42,294 nt of DNA from Smithellaceae bacterium (GTDB taxonomy: Bacteria > Desulfobacterota > Syntrophia > Syntrophales > Smithellaceae): NCBI GenBank assembly GCA_030690945.1, contig JAUYFM010000044.1:1-42294 (forward strand), read 5' to 3'. The notes beneath the pieces were generated by a model. The model was not told the origin of the DNA and did no database searches. It saw nothing but the letters and a program-made list of their open reading frames with translations. The translations under genes and the position numbers were made by a program. This document shows positions 32,165 to 40,369 of this stretch, in pieces. Every line of letters starts with the position of its first letter. The first letter of the stretch is position 1.

Positions 32165-32746
32165 ATGAGCACGATCGATCTGGCAAATGCAAAAGTATCT
32201 TACGAAGGTCAAAATCTTCCCGCCATCAACCTGATCAGCAAGCTGCAAACGCAGCTTCTGGAGGCGGCAGGCCGGATGGCGGCCATTGCTTCCACTCTGG
32301 GAGATCTTCAAGCGGCGTTACTCAATTCCAATACGGTTGAAGTGAAACTGACGCTTTCCAAAGAGGATTTTGGCAGATTCAGGTCTCTGGGGGGTATGGA
32401 TGACAGCGAGCGGATCCGTCAAGCCGTGATGGCTTTGATTCACCCTGAAGAAACAGAATTTTCCCGAGGTTCCGTTGCGTCGTCCGTTCAATTCCGCCCC
32501 GTAATATCAAAACCCGCAGAACCTGTCGAACATTATGCCCCGGAGCTGCAGCCTTTTGAGCAAACTGTTGATGAAAAGTCGATTACGGCGCAACCTGCAA
32601 TCCAAAAGAGATCAACCACAAAATGCCCCAGATGCCAATCCCTGATTGATCTGCCTGAGGCGTCAAACGATCAGTGGTCTGTAGAGATCCAATGCGGAAC
32701 CTGCGGCGCCAAGTATTTGGTGAAACCCCAAACCGTGAGCGCCTGA
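32165..32746 (+). CDS. Zinc-ribbon protein of unknown function
   Basis: This 193-residue soluble protein has a helical N-terminal half (LISKLQTQLLEAAGRMAAIASTL, a likely coiled coil near 24-55, split here as LISKLQTQLLEAAGRMAA), a low-complexity Pro/Glu linker (about 100-140) and a C-terminal zinc ribbon: TKCPRCQSLIDLP followed 25 residues later by IQCGTCGAKYLV. Similar ribbons occur in the MJ0042 / PF13719 families. GGGAGAAG lies just upstream of the ATG. It is followed 27 bases later by a truncated radical SAM gene. Role unknown; the ribbon may bind nucleic acid or a protein. Confidence 0.75.
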   Translation: MSTIDLANAKVSYEGQNLPAINLISKLQTQLLEAAGRMAAIASTLGDLQAALLNSNTVEVKLTLSKEDFGRFRSLGGMDDSERIRQAVMALIHPEETEFSRGSVASSVQFRPVISKPAEPVEHYAPELQPFEQTVDEKSITAQPAIQKRSTTKCPRCQSLIDLPEASNDQWSVEIQCGTCGAKYLVKPQTVSA

Positions 32747-32773
32747 AAACCGCCCCCTGTACCACCTGTAGAT

Positions 32774-32974
32774 ATGATGATTGCATCACGGCAACCTTTT
32801 CTGATTCGCCACTTCAGGAGATGGTGGGATATTCAGACTATGCCCCGGTTGGATTGGATGCAGATCGAAGTCACAACGCGATGCAACACCCTCTGCCATG
32901 ATTGCCCGAGGACAACTTACCGCAATGGCTGGGGTAACTGCGATCTTTCCTTTGAAAACTTCAAAAAATTATGA
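32774..32974 (+). pseudogene. Truncated radical SAM protein (N-terminal 66 residues)
   Basis: The frame contains [18 protein letters not shown] and the cluster motif CNTLCHDC (CxxxCxxC), the hallmark of radical SAM enzymes, followed by LSFENFKKL and an immediate TGA. Family members are normally about 300-400 residues, so the barrel is missing. Reading past the stop gives unrelated sequence, so this is not a selenocysteine codon but a deletion. The remaining 107 bases up to the ABC transporter gene are non-coding. Confidence 0.75.
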
Positions 32975-33117
32975 CGTTATGTTTTATATTTCTTCTTGGT
33001 GCGCACCTTGCTTAACACGGTGCAAGTAATTACTATAAGCAGGGTATCAATAATGAGAATGCCGTGGATGAATAACGAGACGTGTTCATCCGGCCTCAGA
33101 AAGAAAGGAGCAATACT

Positions 33118-33819
33118 GTGGCATTGATTAAAGCACAGAACATCACCAAGGATTACCAGACGGAAGACGTGGTGGTTCATGCTCTTCAGGAAGTAGACTT
33201 TGAAATCGAACCCGCCTCCTTCGTTTCGTTTGTCGGACCTTCGGGAAGCGGCAAGACAACCATTCTCAATCTCATCGGCTGCCTGGATAAACCGTCGGCA
33301 GGTAACCTGCGCATCGCCGATACCGATGTCATCAACCTGGGGCGGAAAGAGAGCGCGGCCTTCCGAGGCAAATATCTTGGATTTATTTTTCAGGATTTCA
33401 ACCTGATTCCCGTTCTGACGGTTTATGAAAATATTGAATATCCTCTGATTATGGTTCAGAACATAGCGCCGCAGGAACGCAGGGAAAGAATTTCCCGCAT
33501 GCTAGCGGCAGTTGATATGACAGATCAAGCCCACAAGTACCCGCACCAAATCTCGGGAGGCCAAAAACAACGGGTAGCCATTGCCCGGGCGCTGGTGACC
33601 AATCCCGCCCTGGTCCTGGCCGATGAACCCACGGCCAACCTGGATTCCCAGACGGCCTATGCCGTGATCGGCCTGATGAAGAAAATGCGTGACGACTTCG
33701 GGACAACCTTTATCTTCTCTACGCATGATACAAAAATCGTCGGCGAGGCGGAAGTCATCTTCCGGCTGGAAGATGGGCGGCTGGTCGGAAAAGAAACGAA
33801 AGGAGGGACAAAATCATGA
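33118..33819 (+). CDS. ABC transporter ATPase (MacB/LolD type)
   Basis: From GTG 33118 (AAAGGAG seven bases upstream) the 233-residue ATPase has Walker [10 protein letters not shown] (40-48), the Q-loop [11 protein letters not shown], signature [15 protein letters not shown], Walker B LVLADEPT and the switch His in STHDTK. Sequence type is that of LolD/MacB, which power extraction of lipoproteins or substrates from the inner membrane toward the periplasm. Its TGA overlaps the start of the permease gene, so the two form a transporter. An upstream start at 33082 adds 12 unsupported residues. Confidence 0.92.
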   Translation: MALIKAQNITKDYQTEDVVVHALQEVDFEIEPASFVSFVGPSGSGKTTILNLIGCLDKPSAGNLRIADTDVINLGRKESAAFRGKYLGFIFQDFNLIPVLTVYENIEYPLIMVQNIAPQERRERISRMLAAVDMTDQAHKYPHQISGGQKQRVAIARALVTNPALVLADEPTANLDSQTAYAVIGLMKKMRDDFGTTFIFSTHDTKIVGEAEVIFRLEDGRLVGKETKGGTKS

Positions 33820-35054
33820 TGAATCTTTTTAAAATTGCCATTCGCAATCTCATCCGCTACAAAAGAAGAACTCTGTTGACAGCATCGCTGATCACCATCG
33901 GTGTTGTATTTGTTCTGGTCTTTGTCTCCATCACCGGTTCTTTCAAGGCTATGATGATCGGTCAGATCACCGACTCCATGCTGGGGCATCTCCAGATCCA
34001 TCGCAAGGGGTATGTTGCTTCCATTGATAACCTGCCTCTGAATCTCAACATGAAATCCCAAGCCTATGCTAAGGTTGCCACAGTGCTTGATGCAACGCCT
34101 GAAGTTGCAGCTTTTTCGCCCCGCCTGAAATTCGGCGGGATGTTCAGTAACTTTGTGGAGACAACCAACATCCGCTTAAACGGCATCTATCCCGACAGGG
34201 AGTTTCAAACCGTTCCTCTTTTAACCTCCCGCATATCAGAAGGGAAGAAAGTTCTGAACCGGGGTGAGATACTGATTCCCATACTTCTGGCGAAGGGATT
34301 GAATGTCAAGTTGGGCGATACCGTTGTTATTGTGGCAACAAATGCGGATGGCTCCGTCAACGGCAAGCAGTTTATCGTCTCCGGTATTCTGGAGAGCGCC
34401 ACCGGACCCGGCGGACGTGACGGATATGTGCATATTGAGGACGCGGCCGAAGTCCTCCGGATGCCCGAGGCGGAAGTAAGCGAAGTGGCGATCCGGCTCA
34501 AAGATTTCAGCCGCCTTCCCACTGCAGTGAAGCAACTGGAAACCAAAGTCGCGGGCGTTGTCAACAAGGAAGGGCGGTCGATGTTTGAGGTTCATTCCTG
34601 GGAACAGCTCTCGCCTTTCTTCAACATCGCCCGAATGATTGACGTCATGACTTTCTTTATCAAAATCATGCTCATCGCCATCGTCCTCATCAGCATTATG
34701 AATGTGATGATTATGGCCGTCTATGAACGGATTCGGGAAATCGGCACGATCGCTGCCATCGGCACTCTGCCTGGCAAGATCCGCTCCATGTTCATTATTG
34801 AGGGTTTCTGTCTCGGTATCGTCGGCGCCATCGTTGGCGGTCTGCTGGGCAGTGCCGTCATATTGATCGTCAATCTTGTCGGTATCCGCTTTGATTTCGG
34901 TCAGCAGCAAGGGCTTCTGCTGAAAGCCACACTTAATCCAAATGATCTGTTGACCGTATCCGTTATTGTTATTTTTGTCGCCGTGGCAGCCAGCCTCCAG
35001 CCGGCTATCAAGGCATCGAAGATGGAGCCTATCGAGGCCTTACGGCATGTCTAG
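33816..35054 (+). CDS. ABC transporter permease (FtsX/MacB family)
   Basis: The 412-residue permease has one N-terminal helix (LLTASLITIGVVFVLVFVSI), a periplasmic MacB_PCD-type domain (about 45-270) and three C-terminal helices (MTFFIKIMLIAIVLISIMN, GIVGAIVGGLLGSAVILIV, LLTVSVIVIFVAVAASLQ) with the FtsX motif YERIREIGTIAAIGT. The start overlaps the ATPase stop by four bases. Together with the LolA-like and beta-barrel proteins that follow it appears to move a hydrophobic molecule from inner to outer membrane (inference). Confidence 0.92.
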   Translation: MMNLFKIAIRNLIRYKRRTLLTASLITIGVVFVLVFVSITGSFKAMMIGQITDSMLGHLQIHRKGYVASIDNLPLNLNMKSQAYAKVATVLDATPEVAAFSPRLKFGGMFSNFVETTNIRLNGIYPDREFQTVPLLTSRISEGKKVLNRGEILIPILLAKGLNVKLGDTVVIVATNADGSVNGKQFIVSGILESATGPGGRDGYVHIEDAAEVLRMPEAEVSEVAIRLKDFSRLPTAVKQLETKVAGVVNKEGRSMFEVHSWEQLSPFFNIARMIDVMTFFIKIMLIAIVLISIMNVMIMAVYERIREIGTIAAIGTLPGKIRSMFIIEGFCLGIVGAIVGGLLGSAVILIVNLVGIRFDFGQQQGLLLKATLNPNDLLTVSVIVIFVAVAASLQPAIKASKMEPIEALRHV

Positions 35055-35098
35055 TGCCTCAACGCATTTTTAGTTATCGCCGAGCAGTCCCTATAAGC

Positions 35099-35142
35099 GG
35101 CTCGCTCGGGGAGCGAGCCCTACAAAGGCGAGCCCTACAAAG
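35099..35142. repeat. Palindrome and 15-bp tandem repeat (REP-like)
   Basis: GGCTCGCTC (35099-35107) pairs with GAGCGAGCC (35111-35119) around GGG, overlapping two direct copies of GCGAGCCCTACAAAG (35113-35127 and 35128-35142). The CCCTA edges recall the palindromes at 10839 and 16773. It separates the permease gene from the LolA-like gene in an otherwise tight operon. Confidence 0.75.
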
Positions 35143-35165
35143 GCATAATCAAAAAGGAGTGAATG

Positions 35166-35900
35166 ATGATTAAAAAGATATTGCTGATTTGTCTGATGAT
35201 TGTATCCATGGCTTGTCCCGCCTTTGCCGTGGATGGTAAGACGCTTCTGGAACAGTTGGACAGAAACCTTTCACCTGAATCCTATGAGTCCTATCGAAAG
35301 CTCATCAACATCGAGCCTTCCGGCGCGAAAAAGGAATTTACACTTTTTACCGTTAAGAAGGGCGTTGATAAAGTCGCCTCGCTGTTCATCGCCCCGGCCA
35401 GTGAAAAAGGCAGAAGCACTCTCCGGGTTGGCGATAATATGTGGCTGAACATTCCCAATATCGGCAAACCGATTCGCATAACCAGCCTCCAGTCGGTGGT
35501 GGGTGGTGTCTTCAACAACGCCGACATTCTGCAACTGGATTATACCGCGGAATACGATGTGGAAAAGGTTGATGAAAAAGGCAGTGAGTCCCTTCTCTAT
35601 CTTAAGGCTAAGACAAAAACCGTGGCTTATGACAAGCTCAAAATTTGGGCAGACAAGGACAAAAAACTGCCGACAAAGATTGAATGCCTGACAGAAGCCA
35701 ACATGCTCATCAAAACCCTCTACTTCAAGGAGGTAAAAGATTTTGGCGGCGGCATTGTTCGTCCCGCGGTGATTGAAACGGACAGCCCCCTATACAAGGG
35801 ATACAAGTCTGTTATGATTTTCGCCAAGATTAAAAAGAAGAATTTCAAGGATGAGGTCTTTACTCTCCCCTACATGCCGAATCTGGAATCGTTGCGATAA
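35166..35900 (+). CDS. Exported LolA-like outer-membrane lipoprotein-sorting protein
   Basis: The 244-residue protein has a signal peptide (MIKKILLICLMIVSMACPAF, about 1-22, cleavage after AFA) and a mature LolA-like fold: GRSTLRVGDNMWLNIPN, RITSLQSVVGG and KIWADKDKKLPTKIECL are typical of the family annotated as outer-membrane lipoprotein-sorting protein (PF17131). Such proteins carry a lipid or lipoprotein through the periplasm. AAGGAG favours ATG 35166 over 35163. No lipobox is present. The next gene starts directly after its stop, so both are coupled. Confidence 0.85.
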   Translation: MIKKILLICLMIVSMACPAFAVDGKTLLEQLDRNLSPESYESYRKLINIEPSGAKKEFTLFTVKKGVDKVASLFIAPASEKGRSTLRVGDNMWLNIPNIGKPIRITSLQSVVGGVFNNADILQLDYTAEYDVEKVDEKGSESLLYLKAKTKTVAYDKLKIWADKDKKLPTKIECLTEANMLIKTLYFKEVKDFGGGIVRPAVIETDSPLYKGYKSVMIFAKIKKKNFKDEVFTLPYMPNLESLR

Positions 35901-37202
35901 ATGAAAAGGTTATTGCTCATCTTCCTGTTTTTTACGGTCTGTCTGATCCCGACAATCGCGGGAGCTGAGGAGTCGTATACTTTTGATCTTGGCGAAACAG
36001 AGAAGAAACCCTATCATGTCGGCGGATATGTCGAGTTCAAGCCCATACTCTATGGACTTGATCGGGAATCAGCCTTTTACAAACTACGCTTTTTCAACAA
36101 TCCCCGGGGTCATAATCTACTGGAAGCAAACGGCCGGATTCAACTGGAAGGTAGCTATGAAAAGAATATCTTTCGCATTTATGCTAAGACGAATACGGAT
36201 TTAAAGTCTTCTTATTCGGGGGAATCGGAAAGATCGACGTTTTACGAGCTCTACGGCTCCGCGAAACCATCGTCTAACCTGAAGTTTGATGTGGGGAAGA
36301 AAACGATGAAGTGGGGAAAGGGTTATGCCTGGAATCCCGTGGCTTTTGTGGACAGGCCAAAAGATCCCGACGATCCGGAACAGGCGATGGAGGGGTACAT
36401 CCTCGCCACGGCGGATTATATTCGAAGCTTCGACGGGCCCTTGAAAACCTTTTCTTTCACCCCCGTGCTCCTTCCCGTTTATGATCATGTGAACGACGAC
36501 TTCGGCAATAACAACAAACTGAATATGGCCGGGCGGTTTTATTTTCTCTTGTATGATACCGATATTGATTTGATGTTCATGACCGGCGGCAGCAGGCCCG
36601 ACCGCTATGGTTTTGATTTTTCCCGCAACATCACGACCAACTTTGAAGTGCATGGCGAATATGCCTATTTTCGCAACAGCCGGAAAAATGTGCTGGACGC
36701 AACCGGTATTCCCCGGCAGATCGAGAAAGAGGCGCACAGCTTTCTTGTCGGGATCCGCCACCTGACGTCTTTTGATCTGACCACGATTATTGAATTTTAC
36801 CATAGCGACGCAGGTTTCACCTCGGACGAAATGAAAAACTTTTACGGCTTCATTAATCGTGGATATGACATCTACCAGTCAACGGGCAACACAAACGCGC
36901 TTGCCCAGGCGCAGCAGTTGGCGGAATCCGGTTACGCCCGCGCCAACGCCATGCAGAATTATATCTACGTCCGTTTCAGTCAGAAGGAACCCTTTGATAT
37001 CCTTTATTTTACGCCGTCGCTCACCGGAATGATGAACACGGATGACCAGAGCTGGTCATTAACGCCGGAGCTTCTTTATACCGGCATTACCAATTGGGAA
37101 TTCCGTCTGCGTTCAGGCATTATCTTTGGTGCCAGAAATTCTGATTTCGGCGAAAAACAAAACGACTATCGCATTGAACTGCGAGTTGGCTATTACTTCT
37201 AA
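35901..37202 (+). CDS. Outer-membrane beta-barrel protein of the transporter operon
   Basis: The 433-residue protein has a signal peptide (LLLIFLFFTVCLIPTIAGA, about 4-22) and alternating aromatic strands ending in the outer-membrane sorting signal RIELRVGYYF with terminal Phe. Strand-like segments such as GGYVEFKPILYGL, RIQLEGSYEKNIFRIYAKT and SWSLTPELLYTGI recur through the chain. It resembles the DUF1302/DUF1302-like barrels paired with LolA-like proteins. The ATG follows the previous stop without a gap. A role as outer-membrane port or acceptor for cargo carried by the ABC and LolA-like components is inferred. Confidence 0.8.
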   Translation: MKRLLLIFLFFTVCLIPTIAGAEESYTFDLGETEKKPYHVGGYVEFKPILYGLDRESAFYKLRFFNNPRGHNLLEANGRIQLEGSYEKNIFRIYAKTNTDLKSSYSGESERSTFYELYGSAKPSSNLKFDVGKKTMKWGKGYAWNPVAFVDRPKDPDDPEQAMEGYILATADYIRSFDGPLKTFSFTPVLLPVYDHVNDDFGNNNKLNMAGRFYFLLYDTDIDLMFMTGGSRPDRYGFDFSRNITTNFEVHGEYAYFRNSRKNVLDATGIPRQIEKEAHSFLVGIRHLTSFDLTTIIEFYHSDAGFTSDEMKNFYGFINRGYDIYQSTGNTNALAQAQQLAESGYARANAMQNYIYVRFSQKEPFDILYFTPSLTGMMNTDDQSWSLTPELLYTGITNWEFRLRSGIIFGARNSDFGEKQNDYRIELRVGYYF

Positions 37203-37240
37203 AAAAGCCGGCTTTATGGCCACTCAGGGAATTATAAAAA

Positions 37241-38434
37241 ATGAAACGACCAACCTTATTGGAAATAATCAGGACTGCTTTATACATCGGGACTATCGGC
37301 TACGGGGGGCCGGCGATTCTGGCCTTGATGAAGAAAGTCATCGTTCACGAAAAAGCATGGATTTCCGAAGAGGAGTTCATGAATGCCTTAAGCCTGGCGG
37401 CGATTTTGCCGGGTGCTGTAGGTGTGACCCTGTTTGGTTACATCGGCCATAAACTACAAAAGCCCTGGGGCGGGATACTCGCGCCTTTTTCGTTTGTATT
37501 GCCCGCCATGATTGCCATTACCGTCCTGGCCTGGGCGTATTTTACTTATGGGGAGTTAAAATTTGTCCATTCAATCTTTATGGGTCTGGGGGCGCTGGTT
37601 GTTGCCTTGCTGATCAATGCGACGCTGATCATGGGTAAATCAGTTTTCCCCAAAATGGATCGCAATTCTTACAAAGGCATTACTATCGCGGCGCTTTCTT
37701 TTTCGGGCATCACCTTTCTGCATTGGAATGTTGTTTATATCATCTTGATCTCCGGGGTCCTTGGCGCCTTGTTCTTTTATTTCAGCGGAGAATTCGAGCA
37801 GGAAAAAATGCCCGGGCATTTAAAAGTAGAAATTGACGTCCTCAAAATAGGGAAGTTGCAAAATTATCTACCGCTTTTGATAATGGCTGGACTGCTTGCT
37901 GCGCTCTTTTGGTTTATTGCCGGAACATGGACCATTTATGCGACCTTCCTGAAGATTGGCGCATTAGCCTTCGGCGGTGGTTATACCGCCATACCGCTGA
38001 TTCAACAGGTTGTTGTCGACGGAATGCATTGGTTGAATCTGGCAGCCTTTCGCGACGGCATCGCGCTGGGACAGATTACGCCGGGTCCGGTGTTTATCAC
38101 AGCCACGTTTATCGGCTTTAAGGTGAAGGGCATTATCGGTGCGCTGGTTGCCACTCTCGGCATTTTTACCCCTTCGCTTGCAGCCATCATTCTTGTCGGT
38201 CGTGCGCATGCAAAAATTAAAAACTATAAAATCGTTAAGGTGATCATCAAAGGCTTTTTATCCGGTTTCATCGGTCTTTTACTTGCCGTTGTTTATCAAT
38301 TTAGTGTTCATTCTCTCATCAACTGGCAGACATGGACGCTCTTTGCCGTTTCGATCGCCTATCTGATCGTCTGGAAGAAAGATGCCATCTGGCTTATCCT
38401 GAGCATTATTTGTGTTTCATTGTTGCTGTTTTGA
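37241..38434 (+). CDS. chrA: Chromate transporter, two-domain ChrA
   Basis: The 397-residue membrane protein consists of two homologous CHR halves, each with the glycine/proline signatures: GTIGYGGPAILALMKK and LPGAVGVTLFGYIGHK in the first, IGALAFGGGYTAIPLIQQ and GQITPGPVFITATFIGFK in the second. Ten or so helices are present. Long-chain members export chromate in exchange for another ion, though many uncharacterised members may transport other oxyanions. It follows the barrel gene by 38 bases; whether it is co-transcribed is unclear. Confidence 0.9.
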   Translation: MKRPTLLEIIRTALYIGTIGYGGPAILALMKKVIVHEKAWISEEEFMNALSLAAILPGAVGVTLFGYIGHKLQKPWGGILAPFSFVLPAMIAITVLAWAYFTYGELKFVHSIFMGLGALVVALLINATLIMGKSVFPKMDRNSYKGITIAALSFSGITFLHWNVVYIILISGVLGALFFYFSGEFEQEKMPGHLKVEIDVLKIGKLQNYLPLLIMAGLLAALFWFIAGTWTIYATFLKIGALAFGGGYTAIPLIQQVVVDGMHWLNLAAFRDGIALGQITPGPVFITATFIGFKVKGIIGALVATLGIFTPSLAAIILVGRAHAKIKNYKIVKVIIKGFLSGFIGLLLAVVYQFSVHSLINWQTWTLFAVSIAYLIVWKKDAIWLILSIICVSLLLF

Positions 38435-38482
38435 GGTGATTATCCGATCAACAAATGTTATCAAAAGAATGGGAAAGTTGTG

Positions 38483-38501
38483 TGCGGTAAATATTACCGC
38501 A
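38483..38501. promoter_or_regulatory. 19-bp palindrome, operator candidate
   Basis: TGCGGTAA (38483-38490), ATA, TTACCGCA (38494-38501): eight-base perfect arms in the gap between chrA and the marC-like gene, 29 bases before the ATG. Size and symmetry fit a dimeric repressor or activator site, but no regulator gene is adjacent. Confidence 0.4.
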
Positions 38502-38530
38502 ATAAGTCATTCCGGGGAGTTTAGAAGAAG

Positions 38531-39124
38531 ATGAAATCGTTCTGGCTGTGTTTTGTTCCTCTTTTTGTAGCTTTTAACGCCATTGGTGTTTTGCCGGTAT
38601 TTATCAATCTGACCGAAGGCCTGGAAAAAAAGAAGGTCAGGAAAATCATCCTGCAATCGATGGTCACGGCGCTGCTGGTAGCAATCGCTTTCGTTGTTGT
38701 GGGCATGGGTCTATTCAGGTTTTTGAATATCACGGTTGCCGACTTTATGATCGCGGGCGGTACGCTTCTGTTTATCATTTCCATCCGGGATATTCTTGTT
38801 ACCGAGACCAAGACTTATATGATTGATCAGGATAGCGTCGGCGCCGTGCCGATCGGCGTGCCTCTCATCACCGGTCCGGCCGTTTTAACGACGTCGCTTT
38901 TGTTGATTAACGAGCACAGTGCCGTAATCACGTCGCTGGCCATTGCCACGAATATTCTAATTGTGGGCGGCATTTTTTTCATGGCGCCGCTGATTAACAG
39001 GGTGCTCGGCAAGACGGGCTCCAAGGCCATATCCAAAATTATCAGTCTGCTTCTGGCGGCCATTGGCGTGATGATTGTGCGCCGGGGTATTGCGATGTTT
39101 ATCGCCGGAGGACTTCAATCTTAG
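38531..39124 (+). CDS. MarC-family integral membrane protein
   Basis: The 197-residue protein has six predicted helices and the MarC/YhgN signatures: FVAFNAIGVLPVFINLT at the N-terminus, DFMIAGGTLLFIISIRDI, and VPIGVPLITGPAVLTT in the middle. Despite the name, family members are not proven drug-resistance factors and their substrate is unknown. It follows a palindrome and a weak GGGGAG site. Its stop lies 14 bases from the convergent FmdB-type gene. Confidence 0.9.
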   Translation: MKSFWLCFVPLFVAFNAIGVLPVFINLTEGLEKKKVRKIILQSMVTALLVAIAFVVVGMGLFRFLNITVADFMIAGGTLLFIISIRDILVTETKTYMIDQDSVGAVPIGVPLITGPAVLTTSLLLINEHSAVITSLAIATNILIVGGIFFMAPLINRVLGKTGSKAISKIISLLLAAIGVMIVRRGIAMFIAGGLQS

Positions 39125-39138
39125 TTTATCCAATAAAC

Positions 39139-39387
39139 TTAATGTCCACACGACGAACAGTTTGATGAGGAGCATGACGAGCAACTGGAACTGCTCGAAG
39201 AGCTGCTACCTGCGGAACTACCCGAACCCATTGAGGAGTATTTGCCTTTTCCGACTCTGGACATCATTTTGCTGGTTTTTTTGGATTTGCACTTGGGGCA
39301 GACGGCTTTCGGCTTTTCGCTAAGGCTCAGCGTGACCACTTCGAATTGTTTTTTGCATTTATCGCATTGATATTCGTAAATCGGCAT
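39139..39387 (-). CDS. FmdB-type zinc-ribbon regulatory protein with Ser/Cys-rich tail
   Basis: The 82-residue protein opens with MPIYEYQCDKCKKQFEVV and has the paired knuckles CDKC and CPKC (AVCPKCKSKKTSKM), the FmdB ribbon. After residue 54 it turns into a Ser/Gly tail interrupted by CSSC, NCSSC and a final GH, which could form a second metal site. Family members were named from a proposed regulator of formamidase; real function is unclear. A minus-strand promoter with perfect -35 lies upstream (39418-39446). Confidence 0.9.
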   Translation of the reverse strand: MPIYEYQCDKCKKQFEVVTLSLSEKPKAVCPKCKSKKTSKMMSRVGKGKYSSMGSGSSAGSSSSSSSSCSSCSSSNCSSCGH

Positions 39388-39417
39388 AACTTCATATCCC
39401 TTGCATGTATTTGCTTC

Positions 39418-39446
39418 AATCTAGAGATTAAAAAGGAAAATGTCAA
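39418..39446 (-). promoter_or_regulatory. Promoter for the FmdB-type gene
   Basis: On the minus strand TTGACA (39446-39441), 17 bases, TAGATT (39423-39418). The start would lie about 25 bases before the ATG at 39387. It is back-to-back with the + strand promoter at 39480. Confidence 0.55.
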
Positions 39447-39479
39447 TAGCTGTGAGGCAATTCGTCTCGAAATTGTCCA

Positions 39480-39536
39480 TTGACATACCAGAGCCTTATT
39501 CTTATACTGCGCGGCATTGAAAGCAAATTTTCATCC
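39480..39536 (+). promoter_or_regulatory. Promoter-leader module, possible copy F
   Basis: TTGACA (39480-39485), 17 bases, TATACT (39503-39508), then GAAA-GCAAA-TTTTC as a small leader hairpin. Downstream of -10 it agrees with copy A in 18 of 28 positions without gaps, including AAGCAA. The spacer is unlike the other copies. It now drives a decayed gene. Confidence 0.5.
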
Positions 39537-39567
39537 ATAAAACATTTTGTTTTATTGAAAGGAAGCC

Positions 39568-39950
39568 ATGAACCAAAAAGATAAATCACAATCCATTTTT
39601 ACAAAGTCCATCCATGCGGGAGAGGACCGGGCGCGCTATGCCGATTCCATCACCACGCCCATTGTTCAGTCATCCACAGCGCAACTAAATATCTTGCCGG
39701 TCATAACGACATTCTGGCCGGCGTGCTTCTGGGGAAAAAAGAGCTGGTCAGCAAAGTGCGCGAGCTTCACAAATCCATGGGCGGCGTGGAGACGCTCATC
39801 ACGCATCCCGCCACTGTGACCTATTACCGCTACACCAGGGAACAGCGCTACGAACTCGGCGTTGTGGATAATCTCTTCCGGCTGGCTGTCGGCATTGAAG
39901 ACGTTGAAGATATTATTGCCGATCTGGAAAGAGGATTTGCCAAAGTTTAA
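39568..39950 (+). pseudogene. Decayed cystathionine gamma-synthase/methionine gamma-lyase-type PLP enzyme
   Basis: Three pieces of one PLP enzyme of the trans-sulfuration family remain. Frame 1 (39568 on) gives FTKSIHAGEDRARYADS and TTPIVQSST, the usual N-terminus. Near 39670 the coding frame shifts to give HSATKYLAGHNDILAG, which contains the PLP-binding Lys, so about 150 residues are gone. After LHKSMG it jumps in frame to GVETLITHPATVTYYRYT and the true C-terminus ending LERGFAKV, with about 100 residues missing. The product cannot be functional. A good promoter and GGAAG site still precede it. Confidence 0.8.
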
Positions 39951-39964
39951 GTTGATCTGATCCT

Positions 39965-40164
39965 TCATTTCCTGGCCTTCACAATGACGTAGGGCAGGTC
40001 GGTACCTGTTGGCATTCGACATCGCGAAACCCCGCTTCGCGGACGGTAGCAGCCAGTGTTGTCTCCGAAAAGCTCTGTCCGAAGATGACGCGACGCAACC
40101 CCCAGAAAAGAAGTTTGTCTGCGATATTTTTCCACCTCCCGAGCCTGCATGAGGGAGTAATCAA
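39965..40164 (-). pseudogene. Remnant of a SAM-dependent methyltransferase C-terminus
   Basis: The minus strand encodes FSETTLAATVREAGFRDVE in one frame and GTDLPYVIVKARK in the next, joined by a frameshift near 40010. Together they look like the last strands of a class I methyltransferase, where xxAGFxxVE and PYVIVKA-type endings are common. No N-terminal half with the glycine-rich SAM loop is present. It is antisense to the neighbours and lies between two other decayed genes. Confidence 0.45.
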
Positions 40165-40222
40165 TTCCGGTCATCTTTGAAAAGATGCTAAAAGTTACAC
40201 ATTCATCATGTTGGAGGTTTTT

Positions 40223-40364
40223 ATGGCGGATGTGGTCATTATCGGAGCGGATTATGATTCAAGGCCTCTACTTTATCGGCGACACGGTTAGAGGCGACGG
40301 TTGTTCCGGCGACATCAGCTTTTCTTCAGCGATGAAAGCGGTGGATAAAATACTGAGCGCATAG
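40223..40364 (+). pseudogene. FAD-dependent oxidoreductase reduced to its two ends
   Basis: GGAGG and ATG 40223 start MADVVIIGADYDSR, the dinucleotide-binding opening of a FAD-dependent oxidoreductase (normally GxGxxG). A few codons later the +1 frame reads GLYFIGDTVRGDGCSGDI followed by SSAMKAVDKILSA and a stop, the typical C-terminal FAD-contact segment of phytoene-desaturase/protoporphyrinogen-oxidase-like proteins. About 400 residues between them have been removed. Confidence 0.75.
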
Positions 40365-40369
40365 ATAAA

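Noticed and set aside
32972-32974. TGA at the end of the radical SAM fragment as a readthrough codon
   Set aside because: The frame after it shows no radical SAM sequence, and no suitable hairpin follows.
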